Shown here: in pieces, positions 21,195-31,604 of the stretch
How the letters are laid out: each line of letters starts with the position of its first letter
Position numbering within the stretch: position 1 is the first letter of the stretch
Assembly: GCF_000482785.1 (NCBI RefSeq)
Contig: NZ_AXWS01000007.1
Location: 930,001-994,000, forward strand
Length of the DNA: 64,000 nucleotides
Direction of reading: 5' to 3'
From: Derxia gummosa DSM 723
GTDB taxonomy: Bacteria > Pseudomonadota > Gammaproteobacteria > Burkholderiales > Burkholderiaceae_E
Translations under genes and position numbers: made by a program
The notes under the pieces: generated by a model
What the model was told of the DNA's origin: nothing
The model's database searches: none
The model's input: only the letters and a program-made list of their open reading frames with translations

Positions 21195-21501
21195 GGAGTC
21201 TCCTGGGAAGAACACGGCGACGACGTGAGGGCGTGGCCGCGTCACGTCTGAATGGGTCTGGAGCGCGCCGGAAATGCGGGTCCTCACGGGACGCCTGCGG
21301 CCCGCGCGCTGCGGAAAAGATCGGTCAGGAATGCAGGTTTGGCTGTGCGCCGGCACAAGACCGGCACGGAGGCGACGACGATGAGCGGCTTGTTTCGATC
21401 CGGACTCGCGCCCCTGCATGACGACCGCCGGGCAAGGCCATGCCGGAGCATGGGATGCGACTGACGGCGACCGGATCAGAAAGTTTCACTTCGATCACTT
21501 C

Positions 21502-21548
21502 ACACTACCTGTAGTGTTTGTGGTTCGTCGATTCACTAATTGTAGTAC
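21502..21548 (-). promoter_or_regulatory. pair of NrdR boxes upstream of nrdA
   Basis: Box 1 is ACACTACCTGTAGTGT (21502-21517), a nearly perfect palindrome. Box 2 is TCACTAATTGTAGTAC (21533-21548). Both carry the CTA-N4-TAG core, and their centres are 31 bp apart, about three helical turns. This is the published spacing for NrdR, the ATP/dATP-sensing repressor of ribonucleotide reductase genes. Box 2 covers the -10 element and box 1 lies just downstream of the expected start point. Confidence 0.88.
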
Positions 21549-21567
21549 CCCGGCCATTCCCTCGCAA
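21539..21567 (-). promoter_or_regulatory. sigma70 promoter of nrdAB
   Basis: On the minus strand TTGCGA (21567-21562) and TACAAT (21544-21539) are separated by exactly 17 bp. Transcription would start near 21532, giving a leader of about 340 nt before nrdA. The -10 is embedded in NrdR box 2. The rest of the gap 21195-21883 shows no gene; I see nothing definite between 21570 and the prmC start. Confidence 0.75.
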
Positions 21568-21883
21568 GTTTGCCCGCCGGCCGGCGCGGGTCGGGATCAA
21601 CCCCGATCGCCGGGCGTCCGGGCATGGCCGCGGGCTGCTCAAGACGCAGGCAGTCGCGGCGCTTTCCCTGCCGGTTCAATCGCTTGCGACGCGCCGGGCT
21701 GTGAATGAGCTGTGGATGAGCGTGGGACAATCGGTGCGCATCCTGTGTGGCGGCTGTGCGTGACCGGCCGGTTCGCGCCTGCCCGCATCCCGGTTCGCGG
21801 AAGACGGGCCGATGCGCTGCCTCCCGCCGCCGCCCGGCCGCGCGAGACCGGCCGGACGCCGGTCACACTAGTCACCCCGTTTC

Positions 21884-22774
21884 ATGCCAGAGCGCCCCAC
21901 CGTGGCCGACACCTCTTCCCTCCCCGCCGGCCAGGCCGGCACCGATGCCGCCACGCCAGCGACCACCGATTACCGCTCGCTGCTGCGCGCCTGCGGCCTC
22001 GAACGCGCCGACGCGATCGCGCTGCTCGTCCATGCCAGCGGACGCACGCGCACCTGGCTCGCGGCACATGACGACGAAGCCGTCGATGCGGCGACGCTGG
22101 CGCGCTTCGAAGCGCTGGCGGCGGCGCGGCTCGCGGGCGAGCCGGTCGCCTATCTCGTCGGCGAGCGCGAATTCTTTGGCCGCGCCTTCGCGGTGGATGC
22201 GCGGGTGCTGATCCCGCGTCCGGAAACCGAGCTGCTCGTGGAATGGGCGCTGTCGCATGCGCCGACGGGCGCGCGGGTGCTCGACCTCGGCACCGGCTCG
22301 GGCGCGATCGCGGTCACGCTCGCGGCCGAGCGGCCGGACCTGGAGGTGTGGGCGGTGGATGTGTCGGACGCGGCGCTGGCGGTCGCGGCGGGCAATGCGG
22401 CAAGGCATGCGCCGGGCCGGGTGCGGGTGCTGCGCAGCGACTGGTATTCGGCGCTGGCCGGCGAGCGCTTCGGGCTCGTCGTCTCGAATCCGCCCTACAT
22501 CGCGGCAGGCGACCATCACCTCGGCGAAGGCGATCTTCGCTTCGAGCCGGTCGGCGCGCTCACCGACCACCGCGACGGGCTGAGCTGCATCCGCGCGATC
22601 GTCGCGGCCGTCGATGCGCATCTGCTGCCCGGCGGCTGGATCGGCATGGAACACGGCTGGGATCAGGGCACCGCCGTGCGCGGCATCCTGCAGGCGGGCG
22701 GACTGACCGAGGTGGCCAGCGAGCGCGACCTCGCGGGCATCGAGCGCATCGGCGTCGGACGCCGGCCGGGCTGA
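21884..22774 (+). CDS. prmC: peptide chain release factor N5-glutamine methyltransferase
   Basis: A 296-residue SAM enzyme that methylates the GGQ glutamine of release factors RF1 and RF2. The N-terminal helical domain includes GEPVAYLVGEREFFGRAFAVDARVL... with RPETELLVEWAL following, the SAM motif is LDLGTGSGAIAVTLA (about residue 130), and the catalytic NPPYI is in VSNPPYIAAGD. The start is either this ATG or the in-frame GTG five codons later. It is usually next to prfA (RF1), which is absent here. The gene is convergent with ftsY. Confidence 0.94.
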   Translation: MPERPTVADTSSLPAGQAGTDAATPATTDYRSLLRACGLERADAIALLVHASGRTRTWLAAHDDEAVDAATLARFEALAAARLAGEPVAYLVGEREFFGRAFAVDARVLIPRPETELLVEWALSHAPTGARVLDLGTGSGAIAVTLAAERPDLEVWAVDVSDAALAVAAGNAARHAPGRVRVLRSDWYSALAGERFGLVVSNPPYIAAGDHHLGEGDLRFEPVGALTDHRDGLSCIRAIVAAVDAHLLPGGWIGMEHGWDQGTAVRGILQAGGLTEVASERDLAGIERIGVGRRPG

Positions 22775-22862
22775 TCGCCGGCGACATCCGCCGCACGCCG
22801 CACCGGCCATCAGTCCGGCCATCGGACCGGGCGGCGCGGCGGCAAGACGGTGCGCCCGGGCC

Positions 22863-24182
<1,320 letters not shown>

Positions 24183-24209
24183 GGAAGGGTCGCCGCAGGG
24201 TAATCGGCA

Positions 24210-24215
24210 ATTCTA
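24210..24215 (-). promoter_or_regulatory. -10-like TAGAAT of ftsY
   Basis: The minus-strand TAGAAT lies 27 nt before the ftsY ATG and would give a leader of about 20 nt. It sits back to back with the rsmD -10 candidate (24231-24236). Confidence 0.35.
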
Positions 24216-24230
24216 GCCGAGCGCCCCGCC

Positions 24231-24236
24231 TAGAAT
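24231..24236 (+). promoter_or_regulatory. -10-like TAGAAT next to the rsmD start
   Basis: TAGAAT ends 7 nt before the rsmD ATG, so the start point would fall on or beside the initiation codon. No Shine-Dalgarno sequence is seen. Confidence 0.35.
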
Positions 24237-24243
24237 CGCGGCA

Positions 24244-25675
<1,432 letters not shown>

Positions 25676-25746
25676 AGCGCGGCGCGGCAGAGCCGCATGC
25701 CGCCCCGACCGGCCGGGCGACGCCACCGTCCGTCGCGGAAACAGGC

Positions 25747-25781
25747 AAAAAAAAGCCGTCGGTCGTTTATCGACCGACGGC
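25747..25781 (-). terminator. strong Rho-independent terminator, minus strand
   Basis: GCCGTCGGTCG pairs perfectly with CGACCGACGGC (11 bp) around a 5-nt loop. On the minus strand it is followed by eight T (25754-25747). In the plus direction it has no T run, so it does not serve the ferredoxin gene. It must end a minus-strand transcript. Confidence 0.9.
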
Positions 25782-25876
25782 TGGAATTGTCGGGCGCCTA
25801 CGATCAGCGCTTGCCTTCAGACCTCGCTACCCGACATCGTGGAGAACCGCAGCCGTCATTCCGCGCCGTCTCGTCG
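25747..25876 (-). ncRNA. candidate small RNA (about 130 nt) ending at the terminator
   Basis: No credible minus-strand protein gene precedes the terminator at 25747-25781, although the intergenic gap is 495 bp. A possible promoter has TTGTGA (25911-25906), a 17-bp spacer and a weak TCATTT (25888-25883), which would start the RNA near 25876. Within the transcript TGTCGGG pairs with CCCGACA (25830-25836 with 25788-25794), enclosing a further AGCG/CGCT stem. It is not recognised as 6S, tmRNA or RNase P RNA. The remaining part of the gap, 25913-26127, shows nothing definite. Confidence 0.45.
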
Positions 25877-25895
25877 TCGCGAAAATGACACAAAG

Positions 25896-25912
25896 GTTGT
25901 AATTGTCACAAC
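25896..25912. promoter_or_regulatory. palindromic site in the candidate sRNA promoter
   Basis: GTTGT-N7-ACAAC is a 17-bp inverted repeat that overlaps the candidate -35. It could be an operator for an unidentified regulator. Confidence 0.35.
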
Positions 25913-26127
25913 GCTTGGCCAGTCGAGAAGATAGCAGCAAGCGGCATGCCACGACAGCCCCACCGTGCGATCACCGGCTGTTCGGATCAGCTGGAGCCGA
26001 GACCCCTGATGCTCGTGGCTGGCAACACCGCAAAGACCCCAATGGAAGCGCCAACGACTCGCTCGCACCGACAAGGAATGTGACAGTTCGTCAGCGCAAT
26101 CCTACAAACCCAGCCTTGTTCGACCGA

Positions 26128-26154
26128 TTGCGACAAAGGTCGCACTTGTAGAAT
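26128..26154 (+). promoter_or_regulatory. weak promoter candidate for the GT39-like gene
   Basis: TTGCGA and TAGAAT are separated by only 15 bp. The predicted start near 26161 favours the ATG at 26285 over the one at 26171 as initiation codon. Confidence 0.25.
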
Positions 26155-26284
26155 CCGCGCGCGGCGCCGCATGAAACCGTCGGTACCGCCCCCTGGCCGA
26201 TCTGCATCGGTCGGCAGGCCTTCCCAACAGGTTTTCCGTCCGGCGCCGGACCGCGCCTCCCCTGCGCGCAGGCGCCTGCCGACA

Positions 26285-27997
26285 ATGTTCACCAACCTCC
26301 TGCGGTCATTCATGACCAGCCTCGGCCTCGCTCAAACCGATGGCCGCGGCATCGCCGCCCTGCCCCGCCCGTGGCGCGCGAACGCCTGGCAATCCATCGG
26401 CTGGACCCGCGCCGCGAGCTGGACCCTGTTCTGGACACTCGGCCTGTATGTGCTGTTCTGCTACGGCGATGTCGCACTCAGCAACGACGAGCCGGTACAG
26501 CACACCTACGGCCAGTTGCTGCTCGACTTCTACCGCTCGGGCTTCGAAGACCAGTTCGTCTTCGGCTACAAGAATCTCTACCTCTACGGCGGCCTGTTCG
26601 ATCTGGTCGCGGCTTGGCTGGCGAGCGCGCTCGACGTGCGCGGCGCCACCGTCTGGGAGCTGCGTCATCTGCTCTCCGGGCTGTTCGGGCTGTTCGGCAT
26701 GGTGGGCGTATGGCGTCTCGGCCGGCATGTCGCGAGCGAGAAGGTCGGCGTCGTGGCGGCGCTGCTGCTGGCGCTGACCGGCGCCTGGACCGGCGCGCTG
26801 TTCACCCACACCAAGGACGTGCCCTTCGCGGCCTTCATGACCTGGGCGCTGTACTACACCGTGCGCATCGCGCCGCTGCTGCCGCGCGTGCCGCTCGGCC
26901 TGTCTGTCAAGCTCGGGCTCGCGATCGGCGCCGCCTTCGGCATGCGCGTGGGCGCGGCCTTCGCGGTGATGTACGTGCTGCTGACCGTCGCGCTGGCGCT
27001 GGTGCTGGTCGCCACCGGCGATCTCAAGGCACGCGCGCAGTTCGCCCTGCGCTCGGTGGTCACGCTGCTGCCGGCGGCGGTGGCCTGTCTCGCGCTGACC
27101 GGTCTGTGCTGGCCCTGGGCGGTGATGGACCTCGACCATCTGGCCGAGGCGGCGCGCACCTTCTCGCATTTCTCCTTCGGCATGTACACGGTGCTCGACG
27201 GGCAGCCGCTGGCGCTCGACCAGGTACCCGGCCGCTATCTGCCGACCTACTTCCTCGTGCGCATGCCCGAGGTGGTGCTGGCTGGTCTGGCTGCCCTGCT
27301 GTGGTGGGGCGCGGCAGCCATCCGCCACTGGCGCCCGGCGGCGGCCGACGACCGTCTGCGCGCGCTGGTGCTGTTTCCGGTGGTATTCGCGCTGGCATTC
27401 CCGCTCGCCTTTGCCTGGCTGAAGGCGCCGCCGCTCTACAACGGCCTGCGGCATTTCCTGTTCATCGTGCCGGTGGCGGCGGTGCTGGCGGCGCTCGGCT
27501 GGCATCTGGCCTGGCGCGCGATGCTGCGCCGGCCGGTGGCACCGTGGGCGTTGGTCGCAACGCTGTGTGGCCTCTGCCTGTCGCAATCGGTCCTGCTCGC
27601 GCGGCTCCATCCCTACGAGTACGTGGCCTACAACACGGTGTTCGGTGAAGGCACGGCCCGGGCGGTGACGCAGTACGAGGGCGACTACTGGTCCACTTCG
27701 CTGCGCGAGCTGTCGGGTCAGCTCAACGAGTTCGTGCGGCGCGAGGGCAAGACGGTGCGCGAGCCGTATCAGGTGGCGGTCTGTGCCGAGGGTGCGCAGG
27801 CGGCCGCCTATCTGTCACCGCAGTTCCGCGTCACGCGCGACTGGCGACGTGCCGACTTCTTCCTCGCCATCACCCAGCTCGACTGCGCGGGCGCGCTCAA
27901 GGGCGACGTGATCGGCAAGGTCGATCGCCTCGGCGCGACGCTTTCGGTGCTGAAGGACCGCCGCACCCTGCCGAGCTGGCTGCGCAACCCGCGTTGA
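26285..27997 (+). CDS. GT39/ArnT-like polytopic glycosyltransferase
   Basis: A 570-residue membrane protein with about 10-12 hydrophobic segments between residues 40 and 450, followed by a soluble C-terminal part of about 110 residues. The first extracytoplasmic loop has SNDEPVQHTYGQLL, an acidic motif placed as in the PMT/ArnT superfamily that uses polyprenyl-phosphate sugars. HTKDVPFAAFMTWALYYTVR resembles the dolichyl-phosphate-mannose transferase (PMT_2) core. The acceptor is unknown. The start could instead be the in-frame ATG at 26171, but the extra 38 residues are proline/arginine-rich and look like leader. No glycan gene cluster surrounds it. Confidence 0.7.
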   Translation: MFTNLLRSFMTSLGLAQTDGRGIAALPRPWRANAWQSIGWTRAASWTLFWTLGLYVLFCYGDVALSNDEPVQHTYGQLLLDFYRSGFEDQFVFGYKNLYLYGGLFDLVAAWLASALDVRGATVWELRHLLSGLFGLFGMVGVWRLGRHVASEKVGVVAALLLALTGAWTGALFTHTKDVPFAAFMTWALYYTVRIAPLLPRVPLGLSVKLGLAIGAAFGMRVGAAFAVMYVLLTVALALVLVATGDLKARAQFALRSVVTLLPAAVACLALTGLCWPWAVMDLDHLAEAARTFSHFSFGMYTVLDGQPLALDQVPGRYLPTYFLVRMPEVVLAGLAALLWWGAAAIRHWRPAAADDRLRALVLFPVVFALAFPLAFAWLKAPPLYNGLRHFLFIVPVAAVLAALGWHLAWRAMLRRPVAPWALVATLCGLCLSQSVLLARLHPYEYVAYNTVFGEGTARAVTQYEGDYWSTSLRELSGQLNEFVRREGKTVREPYQVAVCAEGAQAAAYLSPQFRVTRDWRRADFFLAITQLDCAGALKGDVIGKVDRLGATLSVLKDRRTLPSWLRNPR

Positions 27998-28058
27998 CAC
28001 GATCGGGGCCGGTTGCCACGGCTACCATTCGGGCTTTCGCTTCGCGGCAGCCCTTCTG

Positions 28059-29378
28059 ATGCAAAGTCATTTCAAGTTCCTGCTGATCGCCAGCTTCGTC
28101 GCCGCGCTCGTCGCGAGCCTCGGGCCGGCGGTGGGCTTCGGCTTCGGCTTCGCACTGGCCTTCGCGGCCTGGATGTACGGCGCCCAGCGGCTGGCTCGAC
28201 TCGAGCGCTGGCTCGACGATCCGGAACAGCCGGTTCCGCACGGCATCGGCATGTGGGACGACGTGTTCGCGCTGCTCTATCGCCAGCGCCGCGCGCACCA
28301 GCGCCAGCTGCATCAGGTGACGAACGCACTCCTCAGCTTCCGCCGCGCGGCCCAGGCGCTGCCCGAAGGCGTGGTGACGCTCACGCATGACAACCACATC
28401 GCCTGGTGCAACGCGAACGCGGCATCGATGCTCGGCCTGAAGCTGCATACCGATACCGGCGCCGCCATTACCAACCTCGTGCGCAGCCCGGAGTTCGCCC
28501 ACTACCTCGACCAGGGCGACTGGAGCCGTCCCCTGTCGCTGCGCGTGATGCGCGATACCGCGCGGCTCTATTCGATCCAGCTCGTCGAGTACGGCGAGAG
28601 CCAGCGTCTCCTGCTCGCGCGCGACATCACGCAGATGGACCGGCTCGAAACCATGCGCCGCGACTTCGTGGCCAACGTCTCGCACGAACTCAAGACGCCG
28701 CTCACGGTGCTGGCCGGCTTTCTCGAAACGCTCATCGAGCACGAGATGCCGCCCGAGCAGCAGCGGCATTTCCTCAACCTCATGAACGACCAGGCGACGC
28801 GCATGCGTCATCTGGTGGGCGATCTGCTCACGCTGTCGGCGCTCGACGCCGGTACCGACGCGCCGCGCGACGCGAGTGTCGAACTCGATCCGCTGCTCGA
28901 CAAGCTCGCGCAGATGGCGCGCTCGCTCAGCGGCGGGCGGCACGAATTCGACTTCGCGCTCGAACCGGGCATCTCGCTGCTCGGCGTCGAGGGAGAGATT
29001 GCAAGCGCTTTCGAGAACCTGATCTCGAACGCGATCCGCTACACGCCCGACGGTGGCACGGTGCGCGTGCGTCTGTTCGCGCCTCCCGCGCCCGAGGGGC
29101 AGCTGCCCGAGGTGCGCTTTGCCGTGAGCGATACCGGCATCGGCATCGCGCCCCAGCACATCCCTCGGCTGACCGAGCGCTTCTACCGCGTCGATCGCGG
29201 CCGCTCGCGTGAGACGGGCGGTACCGGACTGGGACTGGCGATCGTCAAGCACGCGCTTTCGCGCCACGAAGCCCAGCTCAACATCACGAGCGAGGTCGGC
29301 GTGGGCACGACGATGACGGCGGTGTTTCCGCCCCAGCGCGTCGCGCGCGTGCGGCGCGAACCGGCGCGGGTGGCCTGA
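28059..29378 (+). CDS. phoR: PhoR-like phosphate regulon sensor histidine kinase
   Basis: A 439-residue inner-membrane kinase. A hydrophobic N-terminal hairpin (residues 5-45) with no large periplasmic domain is followed by a PAS domain (about 95-195, LPEGVVTLTHDNHIAWCNANAA...). The H-box is RRDFVANVSHELKTPLTVLAGFLE with the phosphorylated His, then NLISNAIRYTPDGG (N box), VSDTGIGIAPQHIPRLTERFYR (G1/F) and GGTGLGLAIVKH (G2). The domain layout and sequence match PhoR, which phosphorylates PhoB when phosphate is low. Unusually, no phoB, phoU or pst gene is adjacent, so the assignment rests on domain architecture. Confidence 0.85.
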   Translation: MQSHFKFLLIASFVAALVASLGPAVGFGFGFALAFAAWMYGAQRLARLERWLDDPEQPVPHGIGMWDDVFALLYRQRRAHQRQLHQVTNALLSFRRAAQALPEGVVTLTHDNHIAWCNANAASMLGLKLHTDTGAAITNLVRSPEFAHYLDQGDWSRPLSLRVMRDTARLYSIQLVEYGESQRLLLARDITQMDRLETMRRDFVANVSHELKTPLTVLAGFLETLIEHEMPPEQQRHFLNLMNDQATRMRHLVGDLLTLSALDAGTDAPRDASVELDPLLDKLAQMARSLSGGRHEFDFALEPGISLLGVEGEIASAFENLISNAIRYTPDGGTVRVRLFAPPAPEGQLPEVRFAVSDTGIGIAPQHIPRLTERFYRVDRGRSRETGGTGLGLAIVKHALSRHEAQLNITSEVGVGTTMTAVFPPQRVARVRREPARVA

Positions 29379-29432
29379 GCCGAGCCGACCGGCAGGTCGC
29401 GGGAGACGACCGGAGGGCGCCCCGGCGCCGGA

Positions 29433-31100
29433 TCACCCCAGCTCGGTGAAGCTCGCCTGATCGAAATCCAGACCGCGGAACAGCAGCTTGCCGAGCCGGA
29501 TGCGGCGCGCGCGGCCGTCATGCACGAACTCCGTCTCGCTTCCTTCGCGCCAGCGGCCGACCGGCAGCACCAGCGCGAGCGAGGCGTCGTCGGCCGCACC
29601 GGGCGGCACGAGCAGGAAGGCATCTTCGAGCGTGTTGCCGTCGAGCTTGATGCTGACCACCGTCGGCACGCCGCGCAGCAGGCGCAGCCGCAGCGTCTGG
29701 CCCGCGACCACGCCGGACTCGGGCATCGTCTGTGCCACCGCCTCGACCACCGCGAACAGCGGCGGCACGCGCGCGGCGTCGCCGAAGCGCACCGCGACGA
29801 GATGATCGTGATTGAGGCGCGGCATGGCGGCGTCGCGCCGGCACTGAAGGCCGGTCGCGTTCTCGCCGTCGATCTGCCACAGCTCGGCGGCAGCAAACAC
29901 GAGATCGAGCTGGCGCCGCGCCGAATCCGCGCCGCCCACGGCCGCGACACGGTCGACGTCATGCCTGCGGTACTGATAGACCGAAGCACCGCGATCGACC
30001 AGCGCCCCGCCGGCCTGCCGTCCGCCCTTGTTCAGCGCGCCGAGCATGCGGTGCAGCGTCGGCACCACCATCGCCTGCGGCGCGATCGGCTTGCGCCAGA
30101 CCGCCGGCGGCGCGGCCGGCGTGCGCCAGCGGTCGGCGAGCCGGTTGAGCACGGTGACGAGCACGCTGGACGTGAGCCGGCGCGTGAGGCCGAGGCTGGC
30201 CGGCGCCATGCCCGCGCCCAGTTCGGCGGTGTAGCGCTTGATCGCGTCGAGCATCGGGCGGGTGTCTAGCCTGAAGGTCTCGACGGCGGTCGCGCGCACC
30301 GACGGCCAGACCGAGGCGTCGGCGGCGGTGTCGCCCGAATCGACGCGCAGCTTGATCTTGTGCGCGTTGCGCAGCGCGAGATCGCGCGCGACCTCGTATT
30401 CGGCGAGCGTGAGCGCGCGCGGATCGGCCAGCGCCACGAAGGCGACGGTCGCGGCGGCGGCGCGCGGCGTGAGCATGATTTCGGGATAGGCCGGATCGCT
30501 CACCGGCGCATCGACCGCGGCGTGCTGGCGCGCGAGCTTGGCCAGCCGCACCAGCAGATCCCAGTCGCGCGCGGGCAGATCGACTCGCGCGCGCAGGCAC
30601 CAGAGCATGGCCTGCATCTGCGCCACGATCGCGCGCTGCACGGCAATCACGCGCGGCGAGACACTGCGCTGCTGGGGGCCGAACACCGCCAGCACATCGG
30701 GCGGCGGCGGCACCTCGCGCCCCCGGCGATCGACCTGGGGCTCGCGCGTGGGCGATGCCTGCGGCACGTCGGGCATGCTCTCGATCAGGCGCGCATAGGC
30801 GTCACGCAGCGCGCCGATGATGCGCAGCGCCTTGAGCAGGCCGCCGGACTGGATCTCGTCAAGCGGCAGCGCCCGGCCCGACGCCTCGCGGGCATGCGCC
30901 CGCAGCGCCTCGATCAGCGGCAGGCGCAACGTCTCGAGCGCGGCCAGCGGCGCAATGCCCGATTGCGGCCCGACACCGACCGCCGCGATGCCGGCTTCCG
31001 CCTGATCGATCCAGCGCTCCGGGTCCTGCGAGAGGGCACGGTTGAGCCAGAGCTGAACCGCGGTCGAGTCGGTGAAAAGGTTGTTGTCGGTGGAGGCCAC
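29433..31100 (-). CDS. uncharacterised protein, possible PilZ-like C-terminus
   Basis: A 555-residue predicted cytoplasmic protein. The N-terminal half is mostly helical with many Ala/Arg residues, and no signal or membrane segment is seen. The C-terminal third has beta-type segments (LWQIDGENATGLQCRR, LVAVRFGDAARVPPLFAVVE, LRLLRGVPTVVSIKLDGNTL). These weakly resemble the C-terminal region of beta-proteobacterial proteins annotated as PilZ/c-di-GMP-binding, but the RxxxR and D/NxSxxG motifs are not clearly present. No function should be assigned. It is followed in transcript order by a large gap to the convergent phoR gene and preceded by a 96-residue hypothetical gene on the same strand. Confidence 0.7.
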   Translation of the reverse strand: MASTDNNLFTDSTAVQLWLNRALSQDPERWIDQAEAGIAAVGVGPQSGIAPLAALETLRLPLIEALRAHAREASGRALPLDEIQSGGLLKALRIIGALRDAYARLIESMPDVPQASPTREPQVDRRGREVPPPPDVLAVFGPQQRSVSPRVIAVQRAIVAQMQAMLWCLRARVDLPARDWDLLVRLAKLARQHAAVDAPVSDPAYPEIMLTPRAAAATVAFVALADPRALTLAEYEVARDLALRNAHKIKLRVDSGDTAADASVWPSVRATAVETFRLDTRPMLDAIKRYTAELGAGMAPASLGLTRRLTSSVLVTVLNRLADRWRTPAAPPAVWRKPIAPQAMVVPTLHRMLGALNKGGRQAGGALVDRGASVYQYRRHDVDRVAAVGGADSARRQLDLVFAAAELWQIDGENATGLQCRRDAAMPRLNHDHLVAVRFGDAARVPPLFAVVEAVAQTMPESGVVAGQTLRLRLLRGVPTVVSIKLDGNTLEDAFLLVPPGAADDASLALVLPVGRWREGSETEFVHDGRARRIRLGKLLFRGLDFDQASFTELG

Positions 31101-31267
31101 GCCCGGGTTTCCTGCGCGAAACAGCCGACCGGCGAACCCGGTCTGTGCGCGGCTAGTGTCGCGTATTCGGCCCGGCGCCGCAGGCGGAAAAGCCCTGCGG
31201 CGAGCCGACCGGCCAGCAGCGCCCGCTCAGCGCGAGCGCGTCCAGGCGGCGGACAGGCGGCCGAAAG

Positions 31268-31558
31268 TCAGCGCAAGCTGCCGACGTAGCGCCCCTGGGT
31301 CGGCGTGCCGGCCATGTCCTGCGCGCGCCGCGAAGCGGCAGCGCCACCGTTCCTGAAAACGGCCGCCTCCAGCCGCGCCGCGATGGCGTCGAGTTCGCCA
31401 TCGTCGGCCGCGCGGGCCACGCGCAACACCTCGCGCGCGTAGTCGGCATTGCTCGCCATCCATTCGGTGTCGGTCACGCGGCCGGTCTTGCGGCGCAGCG
31501 CCACATGCATGCGCGCCGCGATCGCGAGGGTGTTGCTGTCGATCTCGCTGCTATCCAT
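31268..31558 (-). CDS. small conserved hypothetical protein
   Basis: A 96-residue hydrophilic protein, MDSSEIDSNTLAIAARMH at the start, with RRKTGRVTDTEWMASNADYA as its most conserved-looking part. No known motif, signal or membrane segment is seen. It lies 167 nt upstream of the 555-residue gene on the same strand, and both lie between amt and phoR. The codon use is like that of the neighbours and the reading frame has clear third-position GC bias, which supports its being real. Confidence 0.6.
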   Translation of the reverse strand: MDSSEIDSNTLAIAARMHVALRRKTGRVTDTEWMASNADYAREVLRVARAADDGELDAIAARLEAAVFRNGGAAASRRAQDMAGTPTQGRYVGSLR

Positions 31559-31604
31559 CGATGGTCTCCCAGATCACTTCGACAGTCCGTCGCGGGGACG
31601 GCAT

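Noticed and set aside
21195-21419. N-terminal extension of nrdA to an ATG near 21419
   Set aside because: The extra 75 residues are arginine-rich and non-homologous, and a good AGGAG precedes the ATG at 21194.
25856-26074. 72-codon minus-strand open frame before the terminator at 25747
   Set aside because: It has mixed composition without motifs and no ribosome binding site, and it overlaps the candidate sRNA promoter. An RNA gene explains the terminator better.
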